Source of the DNA: Planctomycetales bacterium
GTDB taxonomy: Bacteria > Planctomycetota > Planctomycetia > Isosphaerales > Isosphaeraceae
DNA length: 64,000 nucleotides
NCBI GenBank assembly: GCA_027449865.1
Contig: DAIDKV010000058.1
Location: forward strand, 31,339 to 95,338
Direction: 5' to 3'
In this document: positions 46,872 to 56,632 of the stretch, one piece after another
How positions within the stretch are numbered: the first letter of the stretch is position 1
Layout of the letters: each line of letters opens with the position of its first letter
Position numbers and translations under genes: made by a program
Notes under the pieces: generated by a model
Databases searched by the model: none
Told to the model about the DNA's origin: nothing
Seen by the model: only the letters and a program-made list of their open reading frames with translations

Positions 46872-47423
46872 ATGCGAACACCGGGCAACGGGGTGCCACC
46901 GCCGAAGCGAGGGTCGTTCCCGCGGCCCCGGATCTCGATGCGCGTTCTGATCCGGCTGGTGCTGACCTTCGCCATCGCGAATGCCTTCGTCGCGTGGGTG
47001 ATCGCGGATTCCCGCAATCCGTACATGGCGAACTCCGGCCGTTACGTGGTGTGGAATATTTGCCTCGCCCTTTTCCTGAGCTTCCCCTTCCTCAGTGACC
47101 GGATGGACGCCCTGTTCCGATGGCTCGGAGACGATACGCCCAGATCCCGACGGAAGGAGAATGTCCTGGAAGACCTCATGGCGTTGGTCATCTGTAGCCT
47201 GATGTTCTGGTCCGGATTCTTTCTGCTCTTCCCGCTGTGGGACAATCCGAAACACAGGGGGCCTCGCGACTGGATCACCCCGATCGTGATCCTGGTGATG
47301 GGGACGGTGGCGCTGGTCCCCTGGAAGATCTCGCGAGGTTCGTCCACGCCCTCCTTGACCGCCCGCGAGGCCGACCCCACGATGGTGGGAAAGTCCCATC
47401 TCGATAGTGGGGAGACCTCGTGA
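46872..47423 (+). CDS. Membrane protein of unknown function
   Basis: A 183-residue protein with about four transmembrane segments: VLIRLVLTFAIANAFVAWVIA, VVWNICLALFLSFPFL, ALVICSLMFWSGFFLLFPL and WITPIVILVMGTVALVPW. The first 22 residues are basic and would be cytoplasmic. No catalytic motif is visible. Its stop overlaps the start of the following lactonase-like gene (GTGATG), so the two are coupled. Confidence 0.72.
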   Translation: MRTPGNGVPPPKRGSFPRPRISMRVLIRLVLTFAIANAFVAWVIADSRNPYMANSGRYVVWNICLALFLSFPFLSDRMDALFRWLGDDTPRSRRKENVLEDLMALVICSLMFWSGFFLLFPLWDNPKHRGPRDWITPIVILVMGTVALVPWKISRGSSTPSLTAREADPTMVGKSHLDSGETS

Positions 47424-48361
47424 TGTTCGCGGCGTGGCTGATCCTTGCGGCGATGGTGGCGGGACAACCGCCAACCGAGAAACCAAGTGTGAGCGTGGTC
47501 CCGCCCGGGGCCAGGCTCGAAAAGGTCTTCGGCGAGGGGGAGTTCACCGAGGGCGGCGCCATGGACGCCGACGGCTCGATCCTCTTCTCCGACATCGGTA
47601 ATCGCATCCTCCGCTACGACCCGAAGACGAACAAGACGACCGTCTTCCGGGAGCCGAGCGGCCGGGCCAATGGGATGATGTTCGACACCCACGGCCGGCT
47701 GATCGTCGCCGAGGGAGCGAACACCGGCGGAGGCCGTCGGGTCACGATCACCGGGCGAGACGGAACGGTCCGCGTTCTGGCCGATGAATACAATGACCGG
47801 CGGTTCAACAGCCCGAATGACATCGCGATCGACCGCGAGGATCGCGTGTATGTCTCCGACCCCCGGTACGTCGGCAACGAGTCCCGCGAGCTGGATTTCG
47901 AGGGCGTTTTCCGGATCTCGATCGAGGGCAACGTCCTCCCGATGAATCTGACCGTCTACAAGCCGAACGGCCTGGTCATCAGCCCCGACGGCAAGACGCT
48001 CTACGTCTCCGATAATGGCCCGCGCCGGCGGGCCCTGATCGCGGCCCGCCTCGGCGACCGTGGCAAGGCCGCCGACCCCAAGGTGATTCACGAGTTCTCC
48101 GATCGCCGGGGAATCGACGGCATGACCGTCACCACCGACGGCCGGATCGTCGCCGCGGCCGGCTCCAGCAAAACAGCGGGCGCCTACGTCTTCTCGCCTG
48201 AGGGGAAGCTTCTGGAGATCATCCCCACACCCGAGGACCCCGCCAACGTCGAGTTCGGCGGCGACGACGGCAAGACCCTATACATCTGTGCTGGCCGGAG
48301 CCTCTACCGGATCAAAACCACCATGACCGGCTTCCGCCTCTGGCCGCCTGTCCGGCATTGA
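47420..48361 (+). CDS. Secreted SMP-30/gluconolactonase-like protein
   Basis: A 313-residue six-bladed propeller hydrolase. A short leader (MFAAWLILAAMVAGQ) points to export. Typical SMP-30 blocks are FTEGGAMDADGSILFSDI, GRANGMMFDTHGRLIVAEG, NSPNDIAIDREDRVYVSDPRY and KPNGLVISPDGKTLYVSD; the N in NSPND and the D in VSD are metal ligands in the family. It probably opens sugar lactones in the periplasm. GTG at 47420 and ATG at 47423 are both possible starts. Confidence 0.9.
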   Translation: MMFAAWLILAAMVAGQPPTEKPSVSVVPPGARLEKVFGEGEFTEGGAMDADGSILFSDIGNRILRYDPKTNKTTVFREPSGRANGMMFDTHGRLIVAEGANTGGGRRVTITGRDGTVRVLADEYNDRRFNSPNDIAIDREDRVYVSDPRYVGNESRELDFEGVFRISIEGNVLPMNLTVYKPNGLVISPDGKTLYVSDNGPRRRALIAARLGDRGKAADPKVIHEFSDRRGIDGMTVTTDGRIVAAAGSSKTAGAYVFSPEGKLLEIIPTPEDPANVEFGGDDGKTLYICAGRSLYRIKTTMTGFRLWPPVRH

Positions 48362-48430
48362 TGGTCGCGGAAGGCGAGGTTGTCGCGGGCGCGTCGGCGA
48401 GACTTTCGGCTCCTACTCAAAGGTCACGGG

Positions 48431-49921
48431 ATGAAAAATGCGATACTCGCCCTGGGAATGGGCCTGATTCTGTCGACCGTCGGCGCCTCGTCCGCCGGAG
48501 CCGAGGACGTCAAACGGCCCAACATCCTCTTCATCATCGCCGATGACTGGTCGTGGGGACACGCCGGCGCCTATGGCTGCAAGTGGATCAAAACCCCGGC
48601 CTTCGACCGGGTCGCCCGGGAGGGCGCGCTTTTCCAGAACACGTTCACAAATAACCCCAAATGCAGCCCCTGCCGGGCGAGCATCCTGACGGGCCGGAAC
48701 ACCTGGCAGCTCGAAGAGGCCATGTGCCACTTCGGCCTTTTCCGGGCGAAGTGGCCGGTCTACCCCGATCTTCTGGAGCGCGCCGGCTACCATGTCGGCC
48801 ACACGGGAAAGGGCTGGGGACCGGGCGACTTCAAGAACGGTGGATTCCCGCGCAATCCGGCAGGTCCCGGCTTTCAGAAGTACACGACTCAGCCGCCGCT
48901 GAACGGGATCGCTCGCACGGATTACGCCCGAAATTTTGCCGCCTTGCTGGAAGCCCGTCGACCGGGTCAGCCCTTCTGTTTCTGGGCCGGCGGTTACGAG
49001 CCCCACCGTCCCTATGACGAGGGCGCCGGCCTCCGCGCGGGTCGCAAACTGGCCGACGTCGAGGTGCCGGGATACCTTCCCAACTCGAACCTCGTCCGCA
49101 ACGACCTCCTCGATTACGGCCTGGAAGTCGAGTGGTTCGACTCCCAGGTTGCCCGGATGCTTGAAGCTCTGGAGAAGTCCAGTGAGCTCGACGACACCCT
49201 GATCGTCTACACGTCCGACCACGGCATGCCCTTCCCGAGGGTCAAGGGCCAGCTCTACGACGCGGGCTTCCACATCCCGATGGCGATCCGATGGGGCCGG
49301 AACGTGAAACCCGGTCGCTTGGTCGACGACTTCATCAACGTCCGCGACTTCGCCCCCACGTTCCTCGAAGCCGCCGGCCTGGCGATCCCCGAGACGATGA
49401 GCGGTCAGAGTTTCGCCGACATCCTGAAAAGTCAGAAATCCGGCCAGATCGATCCGACCCGCAACCGGATGGTCGTCGGCAAGGAGCGTCACGACATCGG
49501 CCGGCCCGACGATGCAGGCTACCCCGCCCGTGGAATCCGGACGCCCGAACATCTCTTCGTCCGCAACTACGAGCCCGACCGCTGGCCCGCCGGCAACCCG
49601 GAGACTAGCTATCCGAACTGCGACAACGGCCCGACCAAAACTCTGATCACGTCCAGCTTCAATCGCTTCTATCGACTCTGCTTCGGCAAACGCCCGGCCG
49701 AGGAGCTGTATGACATCCGGAGCGACCCGGATTGCCTCAAGAACCTGGCAAACGACCCGGCGTTCGCATCGCTCAAGCAGCAACTCGAAACCGAGATGAA
49801 GGCCAGCCTCACACGGGACCAGGACCCGCGCATGCTGGGCCAGGGAGCGATCTTCGAGTCGTACAAATACCTCGGCGTCCGGGCCCACGCGTTCGAGAAC
49901 TGGTTGAAGTACCGTCAGTGA
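48431..49921 (+). CDS. Secreted formylglycine-dependent sulfatase
   Basis: A 496-residue enzyme. It has a signal peptide (near SSAGAED), the metal-binding opening PNILFIIADDWSW (D38, D39), and the maturation motif C78-SPC-R82 followed by ASILTG. C78 would be turned to formylglycine by a sulfatase-modifying enzyme encoded elsewhere. Later features VYTSDHGMPFPRVKGQLYDAG and RWGRNVKPGRLVDDF are usual in this family. It likely removes sulfate from polysaccharides. The ATG at 48431 lies 69 bases after the lactonase gene. Confidence 0.94.
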   Translation: MKNAILALGMGLILSTVGASSAGAEDVKRPNILFIIADDWSWGHAGAYGCKWIKTPAFDRVAREGALFQNTFTNNPKCSPCRASILTGRNTWQLEEAMCHFGLFRAKWPVYPDLLERAGYHVGHTGKGWGPGDFKNGGFPRNPAGPGFQKYTTQPPLNGIARTDYARNFAALLEARRPGQPFCFWAGGYEPHRPYDEGAGLRAGRKLADVEVPGYLPNSNLVRNDLLDYGLEVEWFDSQVARMLEALEKSSELDDTLIVYTSDHGMPFPRVKGQLYDAGFHIPMAIRWGRNVKPGRLVDDFINVRDFAPTFLEAAGLAIPETMSGQSFADILKSQKSGQIDPTRNRMVVGKERHDIGRPDDAGYPARGIRTPEHLFVRNYEPDRWPAGNPETSYPNCDNGPTKTLITSSFNRFYRLCFGKRPAEELYDIRSDPDCLKNLANDPAFASLKQQLETEMKASLTRDQDPRMLGQGAIFESYKYLGVRAHAFENWLKYRQ

Positions 49922-50056
49922 TGGTTGATAAAGTCAGGATGTGGCCATGGGATCGGCTGTCAGAGCCGGCTCCAGCCGGAGATTGGTCAAACCGTACAGG
50001 ATCACCGGGCGCGTGTATCAGGAAATCGAAGGGAGGGCTCGCCAGGATCGATCACG

Positions 50057-50491
50057 ATGACTATCGTGCGAAGAAAGCCAGACATGGAACGCCTCGTCAA
50101 ATTTCGAGGGTTTACGACGGCCCGGCATGCCGCGTACGATTTTTTCAGGCCAGGTTTCAACGGCATCGCGTCCGCCGAAAGACGCGCAAGAATGGGCATA
50201 CGCATCGAGGTGGAGGAGGGTGAGCCGATCCATCTTGCGCTCCAGAGGCTCCGCAAGCAGATCCTTGCTCATGGCGGCTACCCCCTCATCGATCCCTGCA
50301 AGTGGCACAAGAAAAGCCCTCGCTTCTACGTAAAACCCAGCGTGCTGAACCGCCGCCGTCGGTGGATCAGAAGAGTCCGCAGGATGGGACACGCCCATTA
50401 TAGCCCGGATTGGGAATACGATTGGGCCGACGACATCGAGACGAGACCGCGACGGTCCTGGGGACGGCTCAGAAAATTTGTCATCACTTAA
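50057..50491 (+). CDS. bS21-like small basic protein
   Basis: About 144 residues from an ATG at 50057; shorter starts at 50084 and 50192 are also possible, and the start is uncertain. From 50192 on, GIRIEVEEGEPIHLALQRLRKQ followed by FYVKPSVLNRRRRWIRRVRR reads like ribosomal protein bS21, with the acidic EGE turn, KPS and a basic tail. It is longer than standard bS21, with an insert (AHGGYPLIDPCKWHKKS) and a C-terminal YSPDWEYDW region. It is not near other ribosomal genes, so it may be an accessory paralogue. Confidence 0.6.
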   Translation: MTIVRRKPDMERLVKFRGFTTARHAAYDFFRPGFNGIASAERRARMGIRIEVEEGEPIHLALQRLRKQILAHGGYPLIDPCKWHKKSPRFYVKPSVLNRRRRWIRRVRRMGHAHYSPDWEYDWADDIETRPRRSWGRLRKFVIT

Positions 50492-50531
50492 GGAAGGCGG
50501 TGCGGGGGGCGGGAGCCCAACGAATCGGCCC

Positions 50532-51695
50532 TCACCGCTCCCGGAGCGCCGCGATCACTTCGAGCCGGACCGCCCGCAGGGCCGGCATCATCCCGCCGAA
50601 GAGGCCCATGGCGAGCGTCATCCCGATCGCGACCGAGAGCGCCGTCGGACCGAGTCGGAACGCGACCATCACCGAGGCAAAGCTGTTGAAATCGCTTGTC
50701 TCGTAGGTCCAGGCGTTGAGCGGGATTGCCGCCAGCACGCCGCCCGCGCCGCCCAGCGCACACAAAATCAATGACTCCCCCAGAAAGCAAATCAGAATAT
50801 CCCGGCGTGAGAAACCCAGGGCACGCATGGTGCCGATCTCCCGGGTTCGGGTGCTGACCGCGGCGAACATTGTGTTAGCCGCGGCGAACATCGCTCCGAT
50901 CGTCAGGAGGACCGCGATCAACGTTCCCGCCCCTTTCAGGAAAACGCTCGATCGGCTCTGGTTCAGGAAGTAGACCGGCTCGGGGATCGCGGCGAGCTTG
51001 AAGCGGGCCTCGCCCTCGATGGCCTCGCGGAGCTTGTCATACGCCGATCGATCGGCGGCCCGGAGCTGCACGCACGAGACCGAGCCCGATCGGCCGGTGT
51101 TGCGGACGACGTCCTGGAAGTCGGCCCAGATTTCGCTTTCAGCCGAGCTGCCGCCCGCAGTGAAGATCCCGACGACCTGATACGCCTCACGATCGCCGAA
51201 GTCGAGCCGGCCGCCGATCTGCGCGCCTCGGAACCGCCGCGAGGTCGCCGAGCTGACGATGCACTCCCCCTTGCCCGGCTCCAGGTCGCGACCCTCGATG
51301 ATCCGAAAATCCGGCCGGAGCCGGCGCGAGGCCGGCTGCACGCCCCGGACAATCACGTTCGTCCGGGTCCCATTGCCGCGGACCGCGATCGGAATGTTCA
51401 GGATCTCCTCGGCCGCCATCGGATGGCCTGCCTCATCACGCGCGATTCCGGGAAGTGTCAGGAGCTGGTCGGCCTTCGAAGAGGCGAAGCCGCCGGTCGT
51501 CTCGTTGGTCGAGCCGGGGCGCATCACGATCAGGTCGAGCGGCTCGCCCGAGACCTTCAAACTATGTTCCAGCCCATCCACCAGCCCGAAAAGCAGGCAC
51601 GCCGACCAGACGACCAGGCCCGTTCCGAGCATGGTCATCGCCGTCGTCTTCCAGCGCACTCGGAGATTCCGGAGGTTGTATTTCAGCGGGATCAT
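50532..51695 (-). CDS. ABC transporter permease, FtsX type (second of operon)
   Basis: A 387-residue permease starting MIPLKYNLRNLRVRWKTTAMTMLG. The first helix is followed by a MacB-like outside domain and three C-terminal helices; the FtsX block VSTRTREIGTMRALGFSRRDIL is complete. It is the last gene of a minus-strand operon (adaptor, ATPase, permease, permease) and starts only six bases after its sister permease ends. The two permeases probably pair as a heterodimer, since MacB-type exporters need two. The cargo is unknown. Confidence 0.9.
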   Translation of the reverse strand: MIPLKYNLRNLRVRWKTTAMTMLGTGLVVWSACLLFGLVDGLEHSLKVSGEPLDLIVMRPGSTNETTGGFASSKADQLLTLPGIARDEAGHPMAAEEILNIPIAVRGNGTRTNVIVRGVQPASRRLRPDFRIIEGRDLEPGKGECIVSSATSRRFRGAQIGGRLDFGDREAYQVVGIFTAGGSSAESEIWADFQDVVRNTGRSGSVSCVQLRAADRSAYDKLREAIEGEARFKLAAIPEPVYFLNQSRSSVFLKGAGTLIAVLLTIGAMFAAANTMFAAVSTRTREIGTMRALGFSRRDILICFLGESLILCALGGAGGVLAAIPLNAWTYETSDFNSFASVMVAFRLGPTALSVAIGMTLAMGLFGGMMPALRAVRLEVIAALRER

Positions 51696-51701
51696 GGTAG
51701 C

Positions 51702-52886
51702 TCAGACGACCCTCCGGAGCCCGTCGACCACCGGCAGGCCCGCCGCACGGATGGCCGGCCCGAAGCCGCTGGCGAACCCGATGAATAGCGAGATCCCAAG
51801 CCCCTGGAGCGTCACGCTCCACGGGATGTAATAGAACGGCAGGAATCCGGCCGTGTACGGCGAGATGTCCACCGAGGCAAAGAGCGCCTTGCACCCGAGC
51901 GAACCGAGCGCCCCGCCCGATCCGGCCACCAGCATCGATTCGGCCAGGACGAGGAAGAGAATCCGCCCCCGGTCGAAACCGATCGCCTTGAGTACGGCCA
52001 CCTCCGTCGTCCGCTCCCGCATGGCCATCGCCATCGCGTTTCCGGCGACACAGAGCAGTGAGAAGACCACCGCAAGGCCGATCAGCCGGATCATCCCGCG
52101 AAGATCGCCCATCATCTCCTCGAACATCTTGCCGAACGCCTCCTCAGTCTGCGTCCGGGTCGGGTAGTCGCTGTTGCGGTACAGGTCGTCGATCGCCCGG
52201 GCCACCGCCGGCATCGCCGAGGCATTCTTGCACTTCGTGAAGATCATCCCCGCGTTGCCGGCGAACTGGCCCGCCTCTGGGCTGGAGGCCGTCGCCACGC
52301 GCCGGAAGGCCTCGTCGAAGGTATCGTAACGCAGGAAGCAGATCCGGAGGTCACGGTCGCTCGGTCCGTCGTAGATCCCTCGAATCGTCAGGTTCAGGTC
52401 GACGGGGTACGTATCCCCCTTGAGCGGCATCGGATCACCCACTTGCAGCTTTTTTTCCTGAGCCAGCTTCCGGCCGATCACGCACCCGTCTCGGTTTTTT
52501 TGGAACGCCTCAAGCTGGTCCCCTGGGATCGAGAATTCCTCCATCACCCGGAAGATCGTTTCGGGATCGACGCAGAACATCGCGAACGGCAGGACCTCTT
52601 CCTTGTACTTCCCGCCGTACCAGCTAAACGGTGTGACCGCCTCAACCCCGTCGAGCGCGGCGACCTCCTTGACCCTCGCGATCGGGATGACACCAGCGAA
52701 CCCGTTGGCGTTGAGCGTCGCCAGTCGGTTGTGGACTCGCGACCCTGCGTTGACCTCGTCGCTCATCGCAAAAAACGAGACGAGGATCATCATCAGGAAA
52801 AGGCAGACCCCGGTCGAAGCAACCGTCAGCGCCGTGCGGACCGGATTGCGGCGGACGTTCCGAAGGATGTAGTGCAGATATTTCAT
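51702..52886 (-). CDS. ABC transporter permease, FtsX type (first of operon)
   Basis: A 394-residue permease. The ATG at 52886 (MKYLHYILRNVRRNPVRTALTVAS) was preferred over a longer frame. After the first helix (GVCLFLMMILVSFFAM) there is a long outside domain, then three helices with MRERTTEVAVLKAIGFDRGRIL. It differs clearly from its sister gene, so the transporter is a heterodimer rather than a duplicated homodimer. The spacer to the ATPase gene holds the repeat at 52972-53021. Confidence 0.9.
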   Translation of the reverse strand: MKYLHYILRNVRRNPVRTALTVASTGVCLFLMMILVSFFAMSDEVNAGSRVHNRLATLNANGFAGVIPIARVKEVAALDGVEAVTPFSWYGGKYKEEVLPFAMFCVDPETIFRVMEEFSIPGDQLEAFQKNRDGCVIGRKLAQEKKLQVGDPMPLKGDTYPVDLNLTIRGIYDGPSDRDLRICFLRYDTFDEAFRRVATASSPEAGQFAGNAGMIFTKCKNASAMPAVARAIDDLYRNSDYPTRTQTEEAFGKMFEEMMGDLRGMIRLIGLAVVFSLLCVAGNAMAMAMRERTTEVAVLKAIGFDRGRILFLVLAESMLVAGSGGALGSLGCKALFASVDISPYTAGFLPFYYIPWSVTLQGLGISLFIGFASGFGPAIRAAGLPVVDGLRRVV

Positions 52887-52971
52887 CGCGTCGAATCCCG
52901 CGAGCCGCTTCGCTGTGTGCAGCTCGATCCCGGTTCCTGCATCCCAGATTCCAAACCAGTTCCAAGGACTT

Positions 52972-53021
52972 TTGAATTCATTCAATCTTCAATCTTGAAT
53001 CTGCAATCTGAATCAATCTTC
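52972..53021. repeat. Short A/T-rich tandem-like repeat
   Basis: Around 50 bases contain six copies of AATCT, in variants such as CAATCTT, GAATCTG and CAATCTG. It lies between the ATPase stop and the first permease start in an otherwise GC-rich operon. It may be a replication-slippage tract; no function is apparent. Confidence 0.6.
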
Positions 53022-53736
53022 AGGGCAGCGCCGGAACGCTCGCCTCCCGCACGACATCGTCCACCAGCCGCCCCTTGTCGAGGTGTAGCGTCCGCCCGGC
53101 CCGAAGCGCCGCGAGTGGATCGTGGGTGACCATCACGATCGTTTTTTCGAATTCCCGGTTGAGCAATTGTAACAAATCCAGGATCTCGCCAGCCGTGGTG
53201 CGATCGAGGTCGCCGGTGGGCTCGTCAGCGACGAGCAGATAGGGGTCGGTGACGATCGCCCTCGCAATCGCGACCCGCTGTTCCTGGCCGCCGGAGAGTT
53301 GCCGGGGATAGTGGTGCTCGCGCCCTTCGAGCCCGACGATCCGGAGCGCCGTGGCGACGTTTTGCCGCCGCCTTTTGCGCGAGAGTGAGGTCAGCAAAAG
53401 CGGTAATTCGACGTTCTCAAATGCGGTCAGAACCGGGATGAGGTTATAGGTCTGGAAGATGAAGCCGACGTTGTCGGCCCGCCACCGGGTAATTTGAGCC
53501 TCGCTCAGCAGGCCGAGGTCCTGTCCGTGGACGATCACCTCGCCGTGGGTGGCTCGGTCGAGTCCGGCGACGAGGTTCAGGAGCGTCGTCTTCCCGGACC
53601 CCGATGGGCCCATCAGCGCGAGGAATTCTCCCTCATCCACCGAGAGATCGAGGTCGACCAGCACGGGGATGGTGAAGGCGTCTCGGTGGTATTCCTTCGA
53701 GACGTTGTAAAGCTCGATCGACGTCGCCGCGCCCAT
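53020..53736 (-). CDS. ABC transporter ATPase, MacB/LolD type
   Basis: A 238-residue ATPase from the ATG at 53736. Walker A is GPSGSGKTT, the Q-loop is in FIFQTYNLIPV, the signature is LSGGQEQRVAIARA and Walker B is LLVADEPTGDLD; the H-loop follows in VMVTHD. All motifs are intact, unlike the LSVGE signature of the ATPase at 32252. It powers the two permeases that follow and works with the adaptor encoded just upstream. Confidence 0.94.
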   Translation of the reverse strand: MGAATSIELYNVSKEYHRDAFTIPVLVDLDLSVDEGEFLALMGPSGSGKTTLLNLVAGLDRATHGEVIVHGQDLGLLSEAQITRWRADNVGFIFQTYNLIPVLTAFENVELPLLLTSLSRKRRRQNVATALRIVGLEGREHHYPRQLSGGQEQRVAIARAIVTDPYLLVADEPTGDLDRTTAGEILDLLQLLNREFEKTIVMVTHDPLAALRAGRTLHLDKGRLVDDVVREASVPALP

Positions 53737-53777
53737 GCGAGAAGGCCTTTCGGGATGCGGAGTTTGGCGGGCCGGCG

Positions 53778-55103
53778 TCACTGAACGACGCGGACGGTCT
53801 CGCCCTCGCGCAGGGATTTGATGGGATTGAGGACGACGGCGTCGCCGTACTTGAGCCCCGACTCGACGCGGGCCAGGTCGTCTCCGCCAGCGGCAACCTC
53901 GACCCGGCACCGGCGCAATAGGTCGCCATCGGCAATTCGCCAGACGTAATCGTGTCCGCCCTCCTGAAACAGGGCTGACTTCGGCACGTAGAGGTAAGAC
54001 CGCCCGGCGTCAGGATTCTGGAGTGATTCACTCGGGAGGAAATGGACCGTGGCGGCCAGCTCGGGGAAAAGGCGTTCGTCGGGGTCAAGGATTTCCACCT
54101 TCACCTTGACGGTCCCTCGGGTCCGGTCGCCCATCGGAAGGATCTTGCGGAGCCGCCCGCGATACCGTCGCGAGGGGACCGCGCCGACGGAGACCTCGGC
54201 CGGCTGGCCGATCGCGATCCGCGCCAAGAGGTTTTCGGAGATATCGGTTTCGACGTCCATGTGGGCGAGGTCGGCGATCGTGACGACGGCCGTCCGACCA
54301 AGTGACGAACTCATGGCGTTGGGCGTGATGATCTCGCCCTCCTCGCCCTGCCGCTCGACGACGGTTCCATCGAACGGAGCATAGAGCGACATCGAATGGA
54401 TGGTTGCTCGGATTTCGCGGATATTGGCCTCTGTTAGCCGGATCGAGGCGCTGATCGCGGCGGCTCGGGCGCGGGCCTTCTTCAGTTCGGCGACCGCCTT
54501 CTCGTATTCTTCCTGCGTCGTCTTACGCTGGGCATGCAATCGAGTAACGCGGCCGTCCTCGCGCTCGCGGGCCCAGATCTCGGTCTCGGCCTCATCCATC
54601 TCGGCCCGGTTCTTCAGAAGCTGGGCCTCGCGAGAGGCGAGCAGGGCGAGCATCTCGTCGTGTTCGATCACGGCGAGAACATCCCCCTTGCGGACCTTCA
54701 TCCCTTCCTGCACATACATCCGGTCGACCCGGCCGGGAATCTTCGTCCCGATCATTGCCTGCGACCGAGACTTGAGGTACCCGGTGGCACTGAGAAGCTT
54801 TGTCGCCTCGCCAGAGGTCATGCGCTGGACCAGGCCCCGGGTGACCTCGGGGCGCGACCGCATCTTATCGTATTGCTCGTAGCCGAACGATGCCGCGACG
54901 GCCAGTAGCCCGAGCGGAACGCTCCAGAGGAGCCAGGAGAGCAGCCGGAGCAGGCCACCGCCTCGGCGGCCACCTGCGACCGGCCCTCGCATCGTCGCGG
55001 CCGGCTTCCGCACGGATGCGACCGGCTCGCGACGACCAACGGGCGTGCTCCCGTTCCGCTCAATCCGGAGCGAGGCAAGATCCTCGCGCAGAGTGCTGGA
55101 CAT
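53778..55103 (-). CDS. HlyD/RND-type periplasmic adaptor
   Basis: A 441-residue membrane fusion protein. The start MSSTLREDLASLRIER is the usual planctomycete form for this class. One helix (about 50-75, LLRLLSWLLWSVPLGLLAV) anchors it. A lipoyl/hairpin region follows: GRVDRMYVQEGMKVRKGDVLAVIEHDEM, a long coiled coil of about 90 residues (ASREAQLLKNRAEMDEAETE...), then YAPFDGTVVERQGEEGE and beta-barrel strands. It links the ABC exporter downstream in the operon to the outer membrane. It leads the four-gene operon, with 41 bases to the ATPase. Confidence 0.93.
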   Translation of the reverse strand: MSSTLREDLASLRIERNGSTPVGRREPVASVRKPAATMRGPVAGGRRGGGLLRLLSWLLWSVPLGLLAVAASFGYEQYDKMRSRPEVTRGLVQRMTSGEATKLLSATGYLKSRSQAMIGTKIPGRVDRMYVQEGMKVRKGDVLAVIEHDEMLALLASREAQLLKNRAEMDEAETEIWAREREDGRVTRLHAQRKTTQEEYEKAVAELKKARARAAAISASIRLTEANIREIRATIHSMSLYAPFDGTVVERQGEEGEIITPNAMSSSLGRTAVVTIADLAHMDVETDISENLLARIAIGQPAEVSVGAVPSRRYRGRLRKILPMGDRTRGTVKVKVEILDPDERLFPELAATVHFLPSESLQNPDAGRSYLYVPKSALFQEGGHDYVWRIADGDLLRRCRVEVAAGGDDLARVESGLKYGDAVVLNPIKSLREGETVRVVQ

Positions 55104-55267
55104 GACGACGGACGTCCTCACCGGTCCGAAAGGCCCGCCCGTTGAGATCACGTCGAGGCGGGTTCCCCCCTCGTCAATCATAACAATGGCACGCTCATGG
55201 GTCGAGGCGAACTGCGGATCGAGGAGGCAGCAGGCAGCGTGCTGTCGGGCCTGACTCGTCTCCTCGT

Positions 55268-56632
55268 TCACGCCTTCTGACCCGGATGAACCCACGGCGA
55301 GCGGTACGATCGGGCGAGTCGCTTGTTGGCCTCGTCGTCGCCGACGATCCGGTGCTCCTTCGGATTCCAGGTCAGCGAACGACCCAGATCCATCGACATG
55401 TTCGCCAGAATGCAGCTTGTTGTCGAGATGTAACCCTCCTCGATATCCGCCACCGGACGGCCTCGCGACGCGATCGCCGAAAGCCAGTCTCTCATGTGAC
55501 CGCGGATCGCCGGCGCCACGTGCCGCTCCAGGTCTTTTTCGTGCTCGTCCTCGGGATATTGCGCGTACTCGTTCTTGTACTGAACTTCAGCACTCATCGG
55601 CTTGCCCCGACCACCTGTCGGCGTGAAGTCGTAGCCCCAGACGCTCGCGTGAAGCGTTCCCTTATCCCCGTAGAACGTCGCGCCCCACGGGTGAACCTTC
55701 GGATTCGGTGCATCGCCCCACGTCCGGTGCTGCCAGACGACATCCAGATCGCCGAAATCGAACGTTGCCGTCTGGGTGTCGCTGATGTTGGCCTTCACCC
55801 CGCGCTGCACGTAGATCCCGCCCGTCGAGCCGACACTCTTCGGCCAGCCAAGCCCCAGCATCCACCGGACCGTGTCCAGCATGTGAATGCACATATCACC
55901 GACGATCCCGTTGCCGTACTCCCGGAAAGCCCGCCACCCCCTCGGATGAGCGATCGGGTTGTACGGCCGCATCGGCGCCGGGCCGGTCCACATCCCCCAG
56001 TCGAGGTAGTCGGGCGGCGCCTGGTCGGGCGGATTGGAATTATTCCGCATATGATAGTAGCAATAAATTTCCACCATGCCAATCTTGCCCAGCAGCCCCT
56101 CGCGGATCACGCGGTCACGGGCCTCGATCAGGTGCGGTGTGCTCCTGCGCTGGGTGCCGACCTGAACGACCCGCTCGTGCTTGCGGGCGGCATCGAGCAT
56201 GGCGCGTCCTTCGGCGACGTCGACGCTGATCGGCTTCTGGACATATATATCCAGACCAGCCTCGCAGGCGGCGATCATGGGGAGGGCGTGCCAGTGGTCG
56301 GGTGTATCGATGAGGACCAGGTCAAGGTCCTTCTGCTCGAGCATCTTGCGGTAGTCGGTAAAGGTCCTGGGAGTCTTCTTCGAGCGCTGTCGATGCGAGA
56401 CGATCTCGGCGGCCTCGGCGAGCATCTTCTTGTCGACGTCGCAAAGCGAGACGACCTCGACGGGGGCGACCTGAATGAGCCGGAGCAGGTCACACTTGCC
56501 ATACCATCCGGTCCCGATCAGGCCGACACGTTTGGTTTCGGCGGCGGCGGCGGAGGCGATGTGGTAGCCCGAGGCAGAGAGAGTCAGGCCGGCCGTGGCG
56601 GCCCCGGCGTGAAGGAAATCTCGGCGTTTCAT
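55268..56632 (-). CDS. Gfo/Idh/MocA oxidoreductase with Tat leader
   Basis: A 454-residue NAD(P)-dependent sugar oxidoreductase. The Tat motif KRRDFL is at the N-terminus, so the folded, cofactor-loaded enzyme is exported. The nucleotide-binding GTGWYGK follows near residue 40, then VVSLCDVD and the family EKP variant YVQKPIS with the catalytic lysine. Planctomycetes carry many such exported members. The gene lies next to the efflux operon; the 164-base gap between it and the adaptor suggests separate control. Confidence 0.92.
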   Translation of the reverse strand: MKRRDFLHAGAATAGLTLSASGYHIASAAAAETKRVGLIGTGWYGKCDLLRLIQVAPVEVVSLCDVDKKMLAEAAEIVSHRQRSKKTPRTFTDYRKMLEQKDLDLVLIDTPDHWHALPMIAACEAGLDIYVQKPISVDVAEGRAMLDAARKHERVVQVGTQRRSTPHLIEARDRVIREGLLGKIGMVEIYCYYHMRNNSNPPDQAPPDYLDWGMWTGPAPMRPYNPIAHPRGWRAFREYGNGIVGDMCIHMLDTVRWMLGLGWPKSVGSTGGIYVQRGVKANISDTQTATFDFGDLDVVWQHRTWGDAPNPKVHPWGATFYGDKGTLHASVWGYDFTPTGGRGKPMSAEVQYKNEYAQYPEDEHEKDLERHVAPAIRGHMRDWLSAIASRGRPVADIEEGYISTTSCILANMSMDLGRSLTWNPKEHRIVGDDEANKRLARSYRSPWVHPGQKA

